From Azospira restricta (GTDB lineage Bacteria > Pseudomonadota > Gammaproteobacteria > Burkholderiales > Rhodocyclaceae), in the NCBI RefSeq assembly GCF_016858125.1, contig NZ_CP064781.1:1116001-1180000 (forward strand): DNA of 64,000 bases, given 5' to 3'. This document shows positions 17,999 through 26,963 of the stretch, in pieces. The translations under genes were made by a program, and so were the position numbers. Each line of letters begins with the position of its first letter. Positions within the stretch are counted from its first letter, which is position 1. The notes beneath the pieces were generated by a model, which worked only from the letters and a program-made list of their open reading frames with translations, was not told where the DNA came from and searched no databases.

Positions 17999-19119
17999 TG
18001 CAGCTGGCGTTCTGCCTGTACAAGTATTTCCCGCACGGCGGCCTGCAGCGCGACTTCCTGCGCATCGCACAGGCCTGCCGGAAGCGCGGCCACGCGATCC
18101 GCGTCTACACGCTGGAGTGGCGCGGCGACATCCCGGCGGATTTCGAGGTGCTGGTGGTGCCGGTGAAGGCGCTGACCAACGCGCGCCGCTACGCGAAATT
18201 CAGCGACTGGGTGCGGCGCGATCTGGCGCGGCGGCCGGCCGACCGCGTCGTCGGTTTCAACAAGATGCCGGGGCTCGACGTCTACTTCGCCGCCGATCCC
18301 TGCTACGAGGACAAGGCGCAGACGCTGCGCAATCCGCTCTACCGCCTGTCCGGCCGTTACCGGCATTTCGCCGGCTACGAGCGGGCGGTGTTCGCGCCGG
18401 AGAGCCGCACCGAGATCTTGATGATCTCGTCGCTGCAGCAGCCGCTGTTCGTCAAACACTACGGTACGCCGGCGGATCGTTTCCACCTGCTGCCGCCGGG
18501 CATCGCCCGCGACCGGCGGGCGCCGGCCAACGCCGCCGACATCCGCGCCGCCTTCCGCGCCGAGTTCGCGCTGGCCGACGACGAGTTCCTGCTGGTGCAG
18601 ATCGGCTCCGGCTTCAAGACCAAGGGTCTCGACCGCAGCCTCGCCGCCTTCGCCGCACTGCCCGAGGCGCTGCGCCGGCGCACGCGGCTGGTCGCGATCG
18701 GCGCCGACGAGCCGTCGGCGTTCCGGCGCCTGGCGGCCGGACTCGGGCTGGCCGAGCGCGTGCAGATCCTGCAGGGACGCGACGACATCCCGCGCTTCCT
18801 GCTCGGCGCCGACCTGCTGATCCACCCGGCGTACAACGAGAACACCGGCACCGTGCTGCTCGAGGCGGTGGTCGCCGGGCTGCCGGTGCTGACCACCGCG
18901 GTCTGCGGCTACGCGCACTACATCGCCGAGGCCGGGGCCGGCGTCGTCCTGCCCGAACCCTTCGCGCAGGCGGCGCTGAACGACGCGCTGGCGACGATGC
19001 TCGCCGACGACGCGGCGCGCCGGCAGTGGCAGGCGAACGGGCTGGCCTTCGCCGAAACCGCCGACATCTACGACAACGCCGAAGTGGCGGCCGACGTCAT
19101 CCTCGCCGAACGCCAATGA
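17998..19119 (+). CDS. waaG: LPS core glucosyltransferase I (WaaG)
   Basis: This 373-residue GT4 retaining glycosyltransferase begins MQLAFCLYKYFPHGGLQRD, the typical WaaG start. The acceptor loop GFNKMPGLDVYFAADPCYE and the nucleotide-sugar site HPAYNENTGTVLLEA are present. WaaG adds the first hexose to heptose II of the inner core at the cytosolic membrane face. It is tightly overlapped with lpxL upstream and waaP downstream, as in the Pseudomonas core locus. Confidence 0.95.
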   Translation: MQLAFCLYKYFPHGGLQRDFLRIAQACRKRGHAIRVYTLEWRGDIPADFEVLVVPVKALTNARRYAKFSDWVRRDLARRPADRVVGFNKMPGLDVYFAADPCYEDKAQTLRNPLYRLSGRYRHFAGYERAVFAPESRTEILMISSLQQPLFVKHYGTPADRFHLLPPGIARDRRAPANAADIRAAFRAEFALADDEFLLVQIGSGFKTKGLDRSLAAFAALPEALRRRTRLVAIGADEPSAFRRLAAGLGLAERVQILQGRDDIPRFLLGADLLIHPAYNENTGTVLLEAVVAGLPVLTTAVCGYAHYIAEAGAGVVLPEPFAQAALNDALATMLADDAARRQWQANGLAFAETADIYDNAEVAADVILAERQ

Positions 19120-19940
19120 GCGCCGACGAACTGTTCCTCGACGAACCCTTCCGCACGCTGTGGGCCGGGCAGGATCCGTTCGCCGCGGTCGAGGCGCTGC
19201 AGGGCCGGGTCTATCGCGAGCTGGAGGCGCGCCGCACGCTGCGCACCGAGGTCGCCGGCCGCGGCTACTTCGTCAAGATCCACCGCGGCGTCGGCTGGGG
19301 CGAGATCGCCAAGAACCTGCTGACGCTGCGCGCACCGGTGCTCGGCGCCGGCAACGAGTACCGCGCGATCCGGCGGCTGGAGGCGCTCGGCGTCGACACC
19401 ATGCGCGCGGTGGCCTACGGCGCGCGCGGCGGCAACCCGGCGGCGCAGCATTCGTTCATCGTCACCGAGGAGCTGGCGCCGACGGTGAGCCTGGAGGACT
19501 TCTGCCGTGATTGGTGCAAGCAGCCGCCCGCGGCGCGCTTCAAGCGCGCGCTGATCGAACGCGTGGCGACGATGGCGCGGCGCATGCACGCAGGCGGCGT
19601 CAACCACCGCGACTTCTATATCTGCCACTTCCTGCTGCACCTCGATCCGGTGCCGACGGCTGACGATTTCCGGCTGTCGCTGATCGACCTGCACCGCGCG
19701 CAGATTCGCACGCAGACGCCGCGCCGCTGGCGCGACAAGGATCTCGCTGCGCTGTACTTCTCGGCTCTGGAGATCGGCCTGACGCAGCGCGACTGGCTGC
19801 GCTTCCTGCGCATCTACTTCGACCGCCCGCTCGCCGACATCCTGCGCGACGAGGCCGGGCTGATCGAGCACCTCAACCGGGAAGCGGCGCGCCTGCAGCG
19901 GCGCTACCTGAAGAAGTTCGCGCCGAAGGCCGCGGCATGA
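19116..19940 (+). CDS. waaP: LPS core heptose kinase WaaP
   Basis: This 274-residue kinase phosphorylates heptose I of the inner core. The protein-kinase-like loop HAGGVNHRDFYICHF and the metal site SLIDLHRAQIR match WaaP. RGYFVKIHRGVGWGEI carries the ATP-binding lysine. The start overlaps the waaG stop (ATGA). In Pseudomonas this phosphorylation is essential for outer-membrane integrity. It is the first of five consecutive or nearby kinase-like genes here. Confidence 0.95.
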   Translation: MSADELFLDEPFRTLWAGQDPFAAVEALQGRVYRELEARRTLRTEVAGRGYFVKIHRGVGWGEIAKNLLTLRAPVLGAGNEYRAIRRLEALGVDTMRAVAYGARGGNPAAQHSFIVTEELAPTVSLEDFCRDWCKQPPAARFKRALIERVATMARRMHAGGVNHRDFYICHFLLHLDPVPTADDFRLSLIDLHRAQIRTQTPRRWRDKDLAALYFSALEIGLTQRDWLRFLRIYFDRPLADILRDEAGLIEHLNREAARLQRRYLKKFAPKAAA

Positions 19941-20704
19941 TCGACTGGCACTTCAACCCCGATTTCCGCGGCCGCGAAGCCGAGCGGCTGTTCGGCACGC
20001 TGCCGGCGACCTTCGCGGTGCGCGGCGAGCCGATCGCCAAGGCGCCGCTATCGACGGTCGAGCGGGTCGCCGCCGACGGCACGCGCTACTACGTCAAGCG
20101 CTACGTCGGCAGCGGCAAGAACGCCTTTCGCCGCTGGTTCGGCCTGCGCGGGCTGATCGCGCCGCAGCGCGTGGTCAAGGAATGGGAGAACCTGCTGCTG
20201 TTCCGGCAGTGGGGCATCCCGACGGCGACGCTGGTCGGCTGGGGGCTGGAGCGCGCGCACGGCAGCTTCGTGCGCGGCGCGCTGGTGACCGAGGAGATCG
20301 CGGGCACCAAAGACATGGGGACGATGGCCAACGACGACGACCCGCGGCTGCGCGACCGGCGCTGGATGGCCGAAGTCATGCGGCAGGTGGCGCGGTACGC
20401 GCGCCGGCTGCACGATCAGGGCTTCGCGCACAACGACCTGAAATGGCGCAACCTGCTGGTGGACGACCGCGCGACGCCGACCGTTTACCTGATCGACTGT
20501 CCGAGCGGCGGCTTCTGGCGCGGGCTGCTGCTGCGCTACCGCATCGTCAAGGACCTCGCCTGTCTCGACAAGGTCGGCAAGTACCGCCTGTCGCGCACGC
20601 AGCGACTGCGCTTCTATCTCGACTATGCCGGCCACGCGCGCTTGTCGGCCGCCGACAAGCGGCGCCTGCGCAAGATTCTGAAATTCTTCGCGGGGCGGGA
20701 GTGA
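19937..20704 (+). CDS. LPS core kinase of the WapP/WapQ (InaA) type
   Basis: This 255-residue LPS kinase-family protein (Kdo/WaaP kinase superfamily) has the ATP lysine in TRYYVKRYVG, the catalytic loop GFAHNDLKWRNLLV and the metal-binding IDCPSG. By position behind waaP it corresponds to wapP or wapQ of Pseudomonas, which add further heptose phosphates; sequence alone cannot decide which. It overlaps waaP by ATGA and the next gene by GTGA. Confidence 0.85.
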   Translation: MIDWHFNPDFRGREAERLFGTLPATFAVRGEPIAKAPLSTVERVAADGTRYYVKRYVGSGKNAFRRWFGLRGLIAPQRVVKEWENLLLFRQWGIPTATLVGWGLERAHGSFVRGALVTEEIAGTKDMGTMANDDDPRLRDRRWMAEVMRQVARYARRLHDQGFAHNDLKWRNLLVDDRATPTVYLIDCPSGGFWRGLLLRYRIVKDLACLDKVGKYRLSRTQRLRFYLDYAGHARLSAADKRRLRKILKFFAGRE

Positions 20705-22134
20705 GCACGCTCGAACTGCCGCTGACCAACGCCGCGGCGCTGCGCGCCGCCGGCCGCATGCCGGCCGTACCGTTCGGCGTCGCGCTGGCCGACGGCCGGG
20801 GGCTGACGATGCGCCGCCTGTTGCGCGTGCTGCCGGGCAAGCGCATCGTCGGCGAGGCCGGGTTCGACGGGCGCCGCGTCCTCGCCAAGCTGTTCGTCGC
20901 GCCCGGCAGCGAGCGCCATTGGCGGCAGGAGGCCGACGGTGTCGCCGCGCTGCAGGCGGCGGCAATCCCGACGCCGACGCTGCTGGCGTCGTCGGCGCTG
21001 GCCGGCGGCGGGCATGTCGTGCTCACCGAATTTTTCGATGGTGCCGTGTCGCTGGCCGAGGCCTGGCAGGGCGTCGCCGACCGGCCTGCCGGCGATCGCA
21101 CGGCGCTGGCCGTGCTCGTGCCGGCGGTGATCCTGCTGGCGCGCATGCACGCTGCCGGCCTCGCCCAGGGCGACCTGCATCTCGGCAACTTCCTGCTGCA
21201 CGAAGGCGGTCTGCGGGTCATCGACGGCGACTCGGTCAGCGCCGCCGGCCGGCCATTGACGGCGGATGAGGCGTCCGCCAACCTCGGCATGCTGCTGGCG
21301 CAGCTGCCGGCGGCCTGGGACGACGCGGCCGCCGCCTTGCTCGACGCCTACCGCGCGGCCGGCGGCGTCGCGATCGACGCGGCGCGGCTGCGCGCGGAGA
21401 TCGCCCGCGTGCGCGACTGGCGCGTGCGCGACTACCTCGCGAAGAGCGTGCGCGACTGCACGTTGTTCGCCGTCGAGCGGCGGCCGACGCGCTTTACCGC
21501 GGTCGTGCGCGCGGCGGCCGACCGGCTGGCGCCGCTCTTGCGCGACCCTGACGGCGCGCTCGCGGCGGGCGTGCGGCTGAAGTCGGGCAACACCTGCACC
21601 GTCGCGAAAGTTGCGGCGGATGGCGGCGATCTGGTCGTCAAGCGCTACAACCTGAAGAGCGTCGGCCACGCGCTGTCGCGGCTGTGGCGGCCGAGCCGCG
21701 CCTGGCATTCGTGGCGCGAGGGGCATCGCCTGGCGCTGTACGGCATCGCCACGCCGGCGCCGCTGGCGCTGGTCGAGGAGCGGCTCGGGCCGCTGCGCCG
21801 GCGCGCCTGGCTGGTCAATGAGTTCTGTCCGGGGGTCAATCTGGCCGAGCATCTGGCGGTCGACCGCGAACCGCCGGCGGCCGAGGCGGCGGCAATCACC
21901 GCGCTGTTCGCGACGCTGGCGCGCCTCCGCATCAGCCACGGCGACCTGAAGGCGACCAACCTGCTGTGGCATGCCGGGCGGGTCTGGCTGATCGACCTCG
22001 ACGCGTGCACGCAGCACCGCAGCGAGGCGGCCTGGCGCCGCGCCTGGCGGCGCGACCGCGCGCGCCTCGTGCGCAACTGGCCGGCCGCTTCGTCGCTCGG
22101 CCGATGGCTGCAGGCGGCGCTGCCGCCCGCCTGA
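20701..22134 (+). CDS. Tandem two-domain LPS kinase-like protein
   Basis: This 477-residue protein holds two kinase-like domains in one chain. The first (about 1-240) has the loop GLAQGDLHLGNFLL and VIDGDSV. The second (about 270-477) has VVKRYNLKS, RISHGDLKATNLLW and LIDLDACTQ. Both catalytic aspartates and both metal aspartates are kept, so both halves could be active. A similar long kinase gene sits behind wapQ in Pseudomonas (PA5006). The start is GTG, inside the stop codon of the upstream gene. The exact substrate is unknown; core sugar phosphorylation is inferred. Confidence 0.8.
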   Translation: MSTLELPLTNAAALRAAGRMPAVPFGVALADGRGLTMRRLLRVLPGKRIVGEAGFDGRRVLAKLFVAPGSERHWRQEADGVAALQAAAIPTPTLLASSALAGGGHVVLTEFFDGAVSLAEAWQGVADRPAGDRTALAVLVPAVILLARMHAAGLAQGDLHLGNFLLHEGGLRVIDGDSVSAAGRPLTADEASANLGMLLAQLPAAWDDAAAALLDAYRAAGGVAIDAARLRAEIARVRDWRVRDYLAKSVRDCTLFAVERRPTRFTAVVRAAADRLAPLLRDPDGALAAGVRLKSGNTCTVAKVAADGGDLVVKRYNLKSVGHALSRLWRPSRAWHSWREGHRLALYGIATPAPLALVEERLGPLRRRAWLVNEFCPGVNLAEHLAVDREPPAAEAAAITALFATLARLRISHGDLKATNLLWHAGRVWLIDLDACTQHRSEAAWRRAWRRDRARLVRNWPAASSLGRWLQAALPPA

Positions 22135-22146
22135 CGCGCCTCTTCC

Positions 22147-24012
22147 TCAGGCGGCCGACGCCGCGGCGTCCTGTCCTTCCTCGAACTGCACCGCGTGCAG
22201 CCGCGCGTAGTGGCCGTTGGCGGCGAGCAGTTCGGCGTGCGTGCCGCGCTCGACGATGCGTCCCTGGTCCATGACCAGGATCAGGTCGGCCTGTTCGATC
22301 GTCGACAGGCGGTGGGCGATGACCAGCGTCGTGCGGCCCTGCATGACGCGGTCGAGCGCCGCCTGGATGTGGCGTTCGGATTCGGTGTCGAGCGCCGAGG
22401 TGGCTTCGTCGAGGATCAGGATCGGCGCGTCCTTGAGCAGCGCGCGGGCGATCGCCAGGCGCTGGCGCTGGCCGCCGGAGAGCAGCACGCCGTTCTCGCC
22501 GACCAGCGTGTCGAAGCCCTGCGGCAGCTTGTCGATGAACTCGCGGGCGTAGGCCGCATCCGCCGCCGCCTCGACTGCTGCGCGCGGCGCCTGCGCGAGG
22601 TCGCCGTAGGCGATGTTGGCGGCGATCGTGTCGTTGAACAGCACCACCTGCTGCGTGACCAGCGCGACGTGCCGGCGCAGGTTCCTGAGCGTGTAGTCCT
22701 CGACGTCGACGCCGTCGATCAGGATCTGCCCTTCGCTGTGGTGGTAGAAGCGCGGGATCAGGCCGACCAGCGTCGACTTGCCGCTGCCCGAGCGGCCGAC
22801 GATGGCGACCATCTGGCCGGGCTCGATCGTCACATTGACGTCCTCCAGCACCGGCCGCTCGGCGCCGGGGTAGCGGAAGCGGAGGCCGCGGATCTCGATC
22901 CGGCCGCTGACCCGCTCGCGCTCGACCGTTCCGCGGTCGGTCTCCGGCCGCTCGTCGAGCTGGGCGAAGATGCTCTCGGCGCCGGCGAGACCCTTCTGGA
23001 TCGTGCCGCTGACTTCGGAGAGCTGGCGGATCGGCTTCGGCAGCAGGCCGGCGGCGGTGATGTAGGCGACCAGGTCGCCGGCCGAGGCGTCGCCGCGCAT
23101 GAAGAGGACGAGGAAGAGGATCACCGACATCGCCGAGAAGGTGACCAGCTGCAGCGCCGGCGTGAAGGTGGCGCCGGTCTTCACCATGCGCAGCTGCTTC
23201 ACCGTGTTGTCCTCGCTCGCCGCCTTGAAGCGCCGCGCCTCGTAGTCCTCGCCGCCGAAGCTCCTGACGACGCGGTAGCCCTGGATCGTCTCCGAGGCGA
23301 CGTGCGTCAGGTCGCCCATCGTCGCCTGGATCTTCTTGCTCTGCTTGCGGAACTTGCGGCTGGCGCTGGCCACCATCAGGCCGATCAGCGGCAGGATGGC
23401 GACCATGATCGCGGTCAGCTTCCAGTTCATCCACAGCAGGTAGCCGAACAGGAAAACGACGGTCAGGCCCTCGCGGATCACCACCTTGATCGCGTCGGTG
23501 GCGGCGCCGGTGACCATCGTCACGTTGTAGGTGATGCGCGAGATCAGGTGGCCGGAGTTGTTCTGGTCGAAATAGGCGTTCGGCAGGCGCAGCAGGCTGT
23601 TGAACAGCGCCAGCCGCAGGTCGTTGATCAGCCCGAGCGACACCCGGGCCAGATAGTAGTTGCCGAGGAAGGAACCGAGGCTGCGCCAGACGATGATCAG
23701 TATCATCAGCAGCGGGATGCCGTACATCAGTTCGACCTCGCCGAGCAGCGGCAAGGGGTGGCGCGTGCTGCCGGCCTGTGCGCCGAGGCCGTCGACGAAA
23801 TACTTGAGGACGGCGGCGAACATCGGCTGCGACGAGGCGAAGATCAGGTAGCCGACGATGCTGACGGCGAAGGCGCCGGCGAAGGGGCGGACGTAGCCGA
23901 GCAGGCGCAGGTAGATCTTCAGCGACGAGACGGATTGCGGGCCGGATTGCGGCATGGGCAGGGCTTTCGGTGCGGCGTACGGGTCAATGGCGCGGACGGC
24001 GGAGTTTAGCAT
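22147..24012 (-). CDS. msbA: Lipid A / LPS flippase MsbA
   Basis: This 621-residue half-size ABC exporter has six membrane helices in the first 330 residues. The ATPase domain has Walker A GRSGSGKST, signature LSGGQRQRLAIA, Walker B LILDEATSALD and the H-loop AHRLST. MsbA flips lipid A-core across the inner membrane. The start at 24012 has GGAGG four bases upstream; MPQSG at 23955 is an alternative. It is convergent with the tandem kinase (12-base gap) and divergent from the kinase-like gene at 24082. Its position inside the core island supports the substrate. Confidence 0.93.
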   Translation of the reverse strand: MLNSAVRAIDPYAAPKALPMPQSGPQSVSSLKIYLRLLGYVRPFAGAFAVSIVGYLIFASSQPMFAAVLKYFVDGLGAQAGSTRHPLPLLGEVELMYGIPLLMILIIVWRSLGSFLGNYYLARVSLGLINDLRLALFNSLLRLPNAYFDQNNSGHLISRITYNVTMVTGAATDAIKVVIREGLTVVFLFGYLLWMNWKLTAIMVAILPLIGLMVASASRKFRKQSKKIQATMGDLTHVASETIQGYRVVRSFGGEDYEARRFKAASEDNTVKQLRMVKTGATFTPALQLVTFSAMSVILFLVLFMRGDASAGDLVAYITAAGLLPKPIRQLSEVSGTIQKGLAGAESIFAQLDERPETDRGTVERERVSGRIEIRGLRFRYPGAERPVLEDVNVTIEPGQMVAIVGRSGSGKSTLVGLIPRFYHHSEGQILIDGVDVEDYTLRNLRRHVALVTQQVVLFNDTIAANIAYGDLAQAPRAAVEAAADAAYAREFIDKLPQGFDTLVGENGVLLSGGQRQRLAIARALLKDAPILILDEATSALDTESERHIQAALDRVMQGRTTLVIAHRLSTIEQADLILVMDQGRIVERGTHAELLAANGHYARLHAVQFEEGQDAAASAA

Positions 24013-24081
24013 GCCGCCTCCGCGGTACCTCTGCCCGCTACAAGACGGTAAACTAACGGGTTTTCAGCCGCGGGCCGCCCC

Positions 24082-24687
24082 TTGAAGAGACTCAGACAGC
24101 AGGACTACCTCGCCATGCGCGAGGGCGCCGAGGTGCTCGAGGTCGACCACCACGGCGACAAGGTGCTGCGCCTCGCCGACGGCAGCATCCTCAAGCTGTT
24201 CCGGCGGCGGCGGGTGATTTCCTCGGCCGCCCTCTATCCCTACGCCCGCCGCTTCGCCAACAACGCGGCGGCGCTGGCCCGCCTGGGCATCCCGGTGCCG
24301 CAGGTGATCGAGGTGCTGCGCATCCCGTCGATCGAGCGCGACGCCGTCCGCTATGCGCCGCTCGCCGGCAAGACGCTGCGCGAGTTGCTGCGCGGCGGTC
24401 TGGCGCCGGCGCGCGAGCGCGAACTGAAGGCGGCGTTTACCCGCTTCGTGGTCGGCCTGCACGATCAGGGCGTCTACTTCCGCTCGCTGCATCTCGGCAA
24501 CGTCGTGTGCACGCCCGAGGGGCGCCTCGGTCTGATCGATTTCGCCGACCTGCGCATCCATCCCTGGTCGCTCGGCAAGTACCTGCGCGCGCGCAACCTG
24601 CGCCGCATGCAGGGGCTCGACGAGGAGCGCGACTGGATCGACGCGGCGGCGATCGTCGGCGGCCGGCCGCCCGGCGGCGCGCAATGA
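24082..24687 (+). CDS. Bud32-like kinase-fold protein (toluene-tolerance family)
   Basis: This 201-residue compact kinase-fold protein has KVLRLADGSILKLFRRRR near residue 25 and a late metal motif GLIDFADLR. The loop that should read HRDLxxxN reads YFRSLHLGNVV, with serine where the catalytic aspartate is expected. The start is TTG, chosen because relatives as I recall them begin at this point; ATG at 24115 would drop eleven residues. A homologous gene flanks msbA in Pseudomonas (PA4998). A role in LPS assembly is inferred from place only. Confidence 0.75.
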   Translation: MKRLRQQDYLAMREGAEVLEVDHHGDKVLRLADGSILKLFRRRRVISSAALYPYARRFANNAAALARLGIPVPQVIEVLRIPSIERDAVRYAPLAGKTLRELLRGGLAPARERELKAAFTRFVVGLHDQGVYFRSLHLGNVVCTPEGRLGLIDFADLRIHPWSLGKYLRARNLRRMQGLDEERDWIDAAAIVGGRPPGGAQ

Positions 24688-26909
24688 GCGTCGCCGCGAA
24701 CCCGCACCTGCATTTTGCCGCTGCCCTGCTCGGCCATGCGTTGCGCGGCGGGCTGCGCCTTCCCGGCGGGCACCGGCCGCCGGCGGGGCATCTCGTTCCC
24801 GAGGCCTTGGCCGGCGTCGGCGTCGCCGCGGCGGCCGATCCCGAAGTCGACGACTGGCTGCTCGCCCGCCTGCGCGAGGCGGGAATCCGCCACGTCCGCC
24901 TCGATTTCAGCTACGGCGACGGCGACGGGCCGACGGCGCGCCTCCTCGAACGGCTGCTCGACGCCTCGCTGCAGGTGACGCTGCATCTCGTGCAGCCGGC
25001 CGCGCCGGCAAGGCGCATGGCGGATTCGGCCGAGGCGCGCGACGAATGGCGCAGTTTCGTGACGGCGACGCTCGACCGCTTCGGCGCCCGCGTCGAGATC
25101 GTCGAGATCGGTTCGACGATCAACCGCAAGCGCTGGGCGGGCTACACGCTGGCCGGCTTTCTCGCGATGTGGGAGATCGCCTGGCGCGAGGCGCGGGCGC
25201 GCGGCCTGACGCTGGCCGGTCCCAGCGTCACCGACTTCGAACCGCCGTGGAACGTCGGCCTGCTCGCGCTGTTGCGTGCGCGCGGCCAGCTGCCCGACCT
25301 GCATACCGACAACCTGTTCTCGGAGCGCTGCACCGAGCCCGAGCGCTTCGACCACAAGATCCTCGGTCACCGGCTGGCCTCGCTGCACAAGTTCAACCTG
25401 GTCAAGAAGGCGCGTCTGCTGGCGAGAATCGGTGCCGACTTCGGCGTGCCGCGCCTCTTTTCGCCGTCGGCGTTCTGGACGCTGCCGCGGATCGAGCGCC
25501 TGCTGCCCGACAGCGAGGAGAAGCAGGCCGACTACCTGGCGCGCTACATGGTGCTGTGCGCGGCCTCCGGCGCGCTCGAGCGCGCCTGGTGGGGGCCGCT
25601 GGTCTGCCACCGCGAAGGGCTGGTCGACGAAGGGGCCTTTCCGTATCCGGCGCTCGAACGCATCACCCACTATGCCGGCCTGCGCGGCGGGCTCGCCGAC
25701 CTGCGCGTACGGCCGGCGCTGCGCGCGCTCGGCGCCTTCAACGAGCTGATCCCGGGCAGCCGCTACTGCGGCCGGCTGAACGCTTCCGAACAGCTGGAAG
25801 TGCACGCCTTCGCCACCGGCAGCGGGCTGGTCCATGCCGTGTGGACGACCAACGGCCGCGCCGCTGCGCTGGCCGACATCTACGCCGACGACGACCTGCG
25901 CACCGCGCTGTGCCGCGACCGCGACGGCGAGATCCTGCGTGAACGGCCGACGCTGGCGACCGAGTCGCCGCTCTATCTGCTCTGGCCGGCGGCGCGCACG
26001 GTCGCGGTCCGCCCCGGTGCCGGCATCCTGCCCGGCGTCGCGATCCACCGCCACCAGCCGGGGCGGACGCATTTCTACTTCCGCGAGGACGGCTGGCGCG
26101 GCATCGTGCTCGCCCGCGACGCGGCCGAGGCGGCGCTGCTGCTGCAGCGCATCCACCCCGCCCGGATCGGCACGCCGCCGCGCGAAGCGACGCTGCGCCA
26201 CGCGCGCAACGCGATCTGGACCGTCGACGACCCGCGCGCCGCGGGCGCGAAACTGGTCGTCAAGCAGCCGGTGAAGATGTATCTGCACAAGAAGTTGCTC
26301 GACCGCTTCAAGCCGTCGAAGGGGCTGCGCAGCTGGAACGGCACCTGCGAACTGCTGCGTCGTGGCGTCGCCGCGGCGCCGCCGGTGGCATGGTTCGAGA
26401 AGGAAGGCGATGCGAGCCTGACGCAGAACTACTACCTCTGCGAATACGTGCCGGCCGAGTTCACCGCGCGCGAACTGGTCGGCGCCTTCGCCGGCGGCGC
26501 CGACAGCTTTGCCGGGGTCGGCGAGGAGGCGGCGTACCGCCAGCTCGCCGACTACCTGCTGAAGATGCACGGCGGCGGCATCCTCTTCCGCGACCTGTCG
26601 GGCGGCAACATCCTGATCGGCAAGGCCGGCGCCGACCGCCTCGCCTTTTCGCTGATCGACACCGGGCGCATCCGCGTCTTCCCCGGCCCGCTGACGATTG
26701 GCCAGCGTTTTGCCGATCTGGTGCGCATCTGCAACAAGCTGCACCGGCAGGGGCGTGAGAAATTCCTTACGATCTACCTCGCCGCCTTGCGCGAGAGGCC
26801 GCGCTGGCGCTACCGCTGGCCCTTCCTGCTCTACGACCTCAAGGTCGCGGCCAAGCGGCGCGTCGGGCGCAAGGCGTGGAAGCGGCTGTTCGCCGGCGCC
26901 GGCAAGTAG
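24684..26909 (+). CDS. Glycosidase-like barrel fused to an LPS kinase-like domain
   Basis: This 741-residue two-part protein has two distinct halves. Residues about 25-330 look like a clan-A glycoside hydrolase barrel: GIRHVRLDFSYGDGDGP, then VEIVEIGSTINRKRWAGY and LTLAGPSVTDFEPPW. A short beta domain follows (HAFATGSGLVHAVWTTNGR). Residues about 500-741 are a kinase of the LPS/RIO type, with KLVVKQPVKMY, GGGILFRDLSGGNILI and SLIDTGRIRVFPG. At the usual acid/base position, where clan-A enzymes have NE, the barrel reads ST, so it may be a binding module. It overlaps the upstream gene by ATGA. Its function is unknown. Confidence 0.7.
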   Translation: MSVAANPHLHFAAALLGHALRGGLRLPGGHRPPAGHLVPEALAGVGVAAAADPEVDDWLLARLREAGIRHVRLDFSYGDGDGPTARLLERLLDASLQVTLHLVQPAAPARRMADSAEARDEWRSFVTATLDRFGARVEIVEIGSTINRKRWAGYTLAGFLAMWEIAWREARARGLTLAGPSVTDFEPPWNVGLLALLRARGQLPDLHTDNLFSERCTEPERFDHKILGHRLASLHKFNLVKKARLLARIGADFGVPRLFSPSAFWTLPRIERLLPDSEEKQADYLARYMVLCAASGALERAWWGPLVCHREGLVDEGAFPYPALERITHYAGLRGGLADLRVRPALRALGAFNELIPGSRYCGRLNASEQLEVHAFATGSGLVHAVWTTNGRAAALADIYADDDLRTALCRDRDGEILRERPTLATESPLYLLWPAARTVAVRPGAGILPGVAIHRHQPGRTHFYFREDGWRGIVLARDAAEAALLLQRIHPARIGTPPREATLRHARNAIWTVDDPRAAGAKLVVKQPVKMYLHKKLLDRFKPSKGLRSWNGTCELLRRGVAAAPPVAWFEKEGDASLTQNYYLCEYVPAEFTARELVGAFAGGADSFAGVGEEAAYRQLADYLLKMHGGGILFRDLSGGNILIGKAGADRLAFSLIDTGRIRVFPGPLTIGQRFADLVRICNKLHRQGREKFLTIYLAALRERPRWRYRWPFLLYDLKVAAKRRVGRKAWKRLFAGAGK

Positions 26910-26963
26910 CGGGAGCACCCGCCGTTCCCGGTTGCGGGCAAGGGATTGGGGAGGCGCCTTTCC

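Noticed and set aside
24640-24687. GGRPPGGAQ at the end of the Bud32-like protein as another copy of the mini-ORF repeat
   Set aside because: Only about ten residues match and the neighbouring DNA blocks of the repeat are absent.
24474-26918. An 814-codon minus-strand frame opposite the barrel-kinase fusion
   Set aside because: Antisense shadow caused by high third-position GC; the plus-strand frame has kinase motifs and an ATGA overlap.
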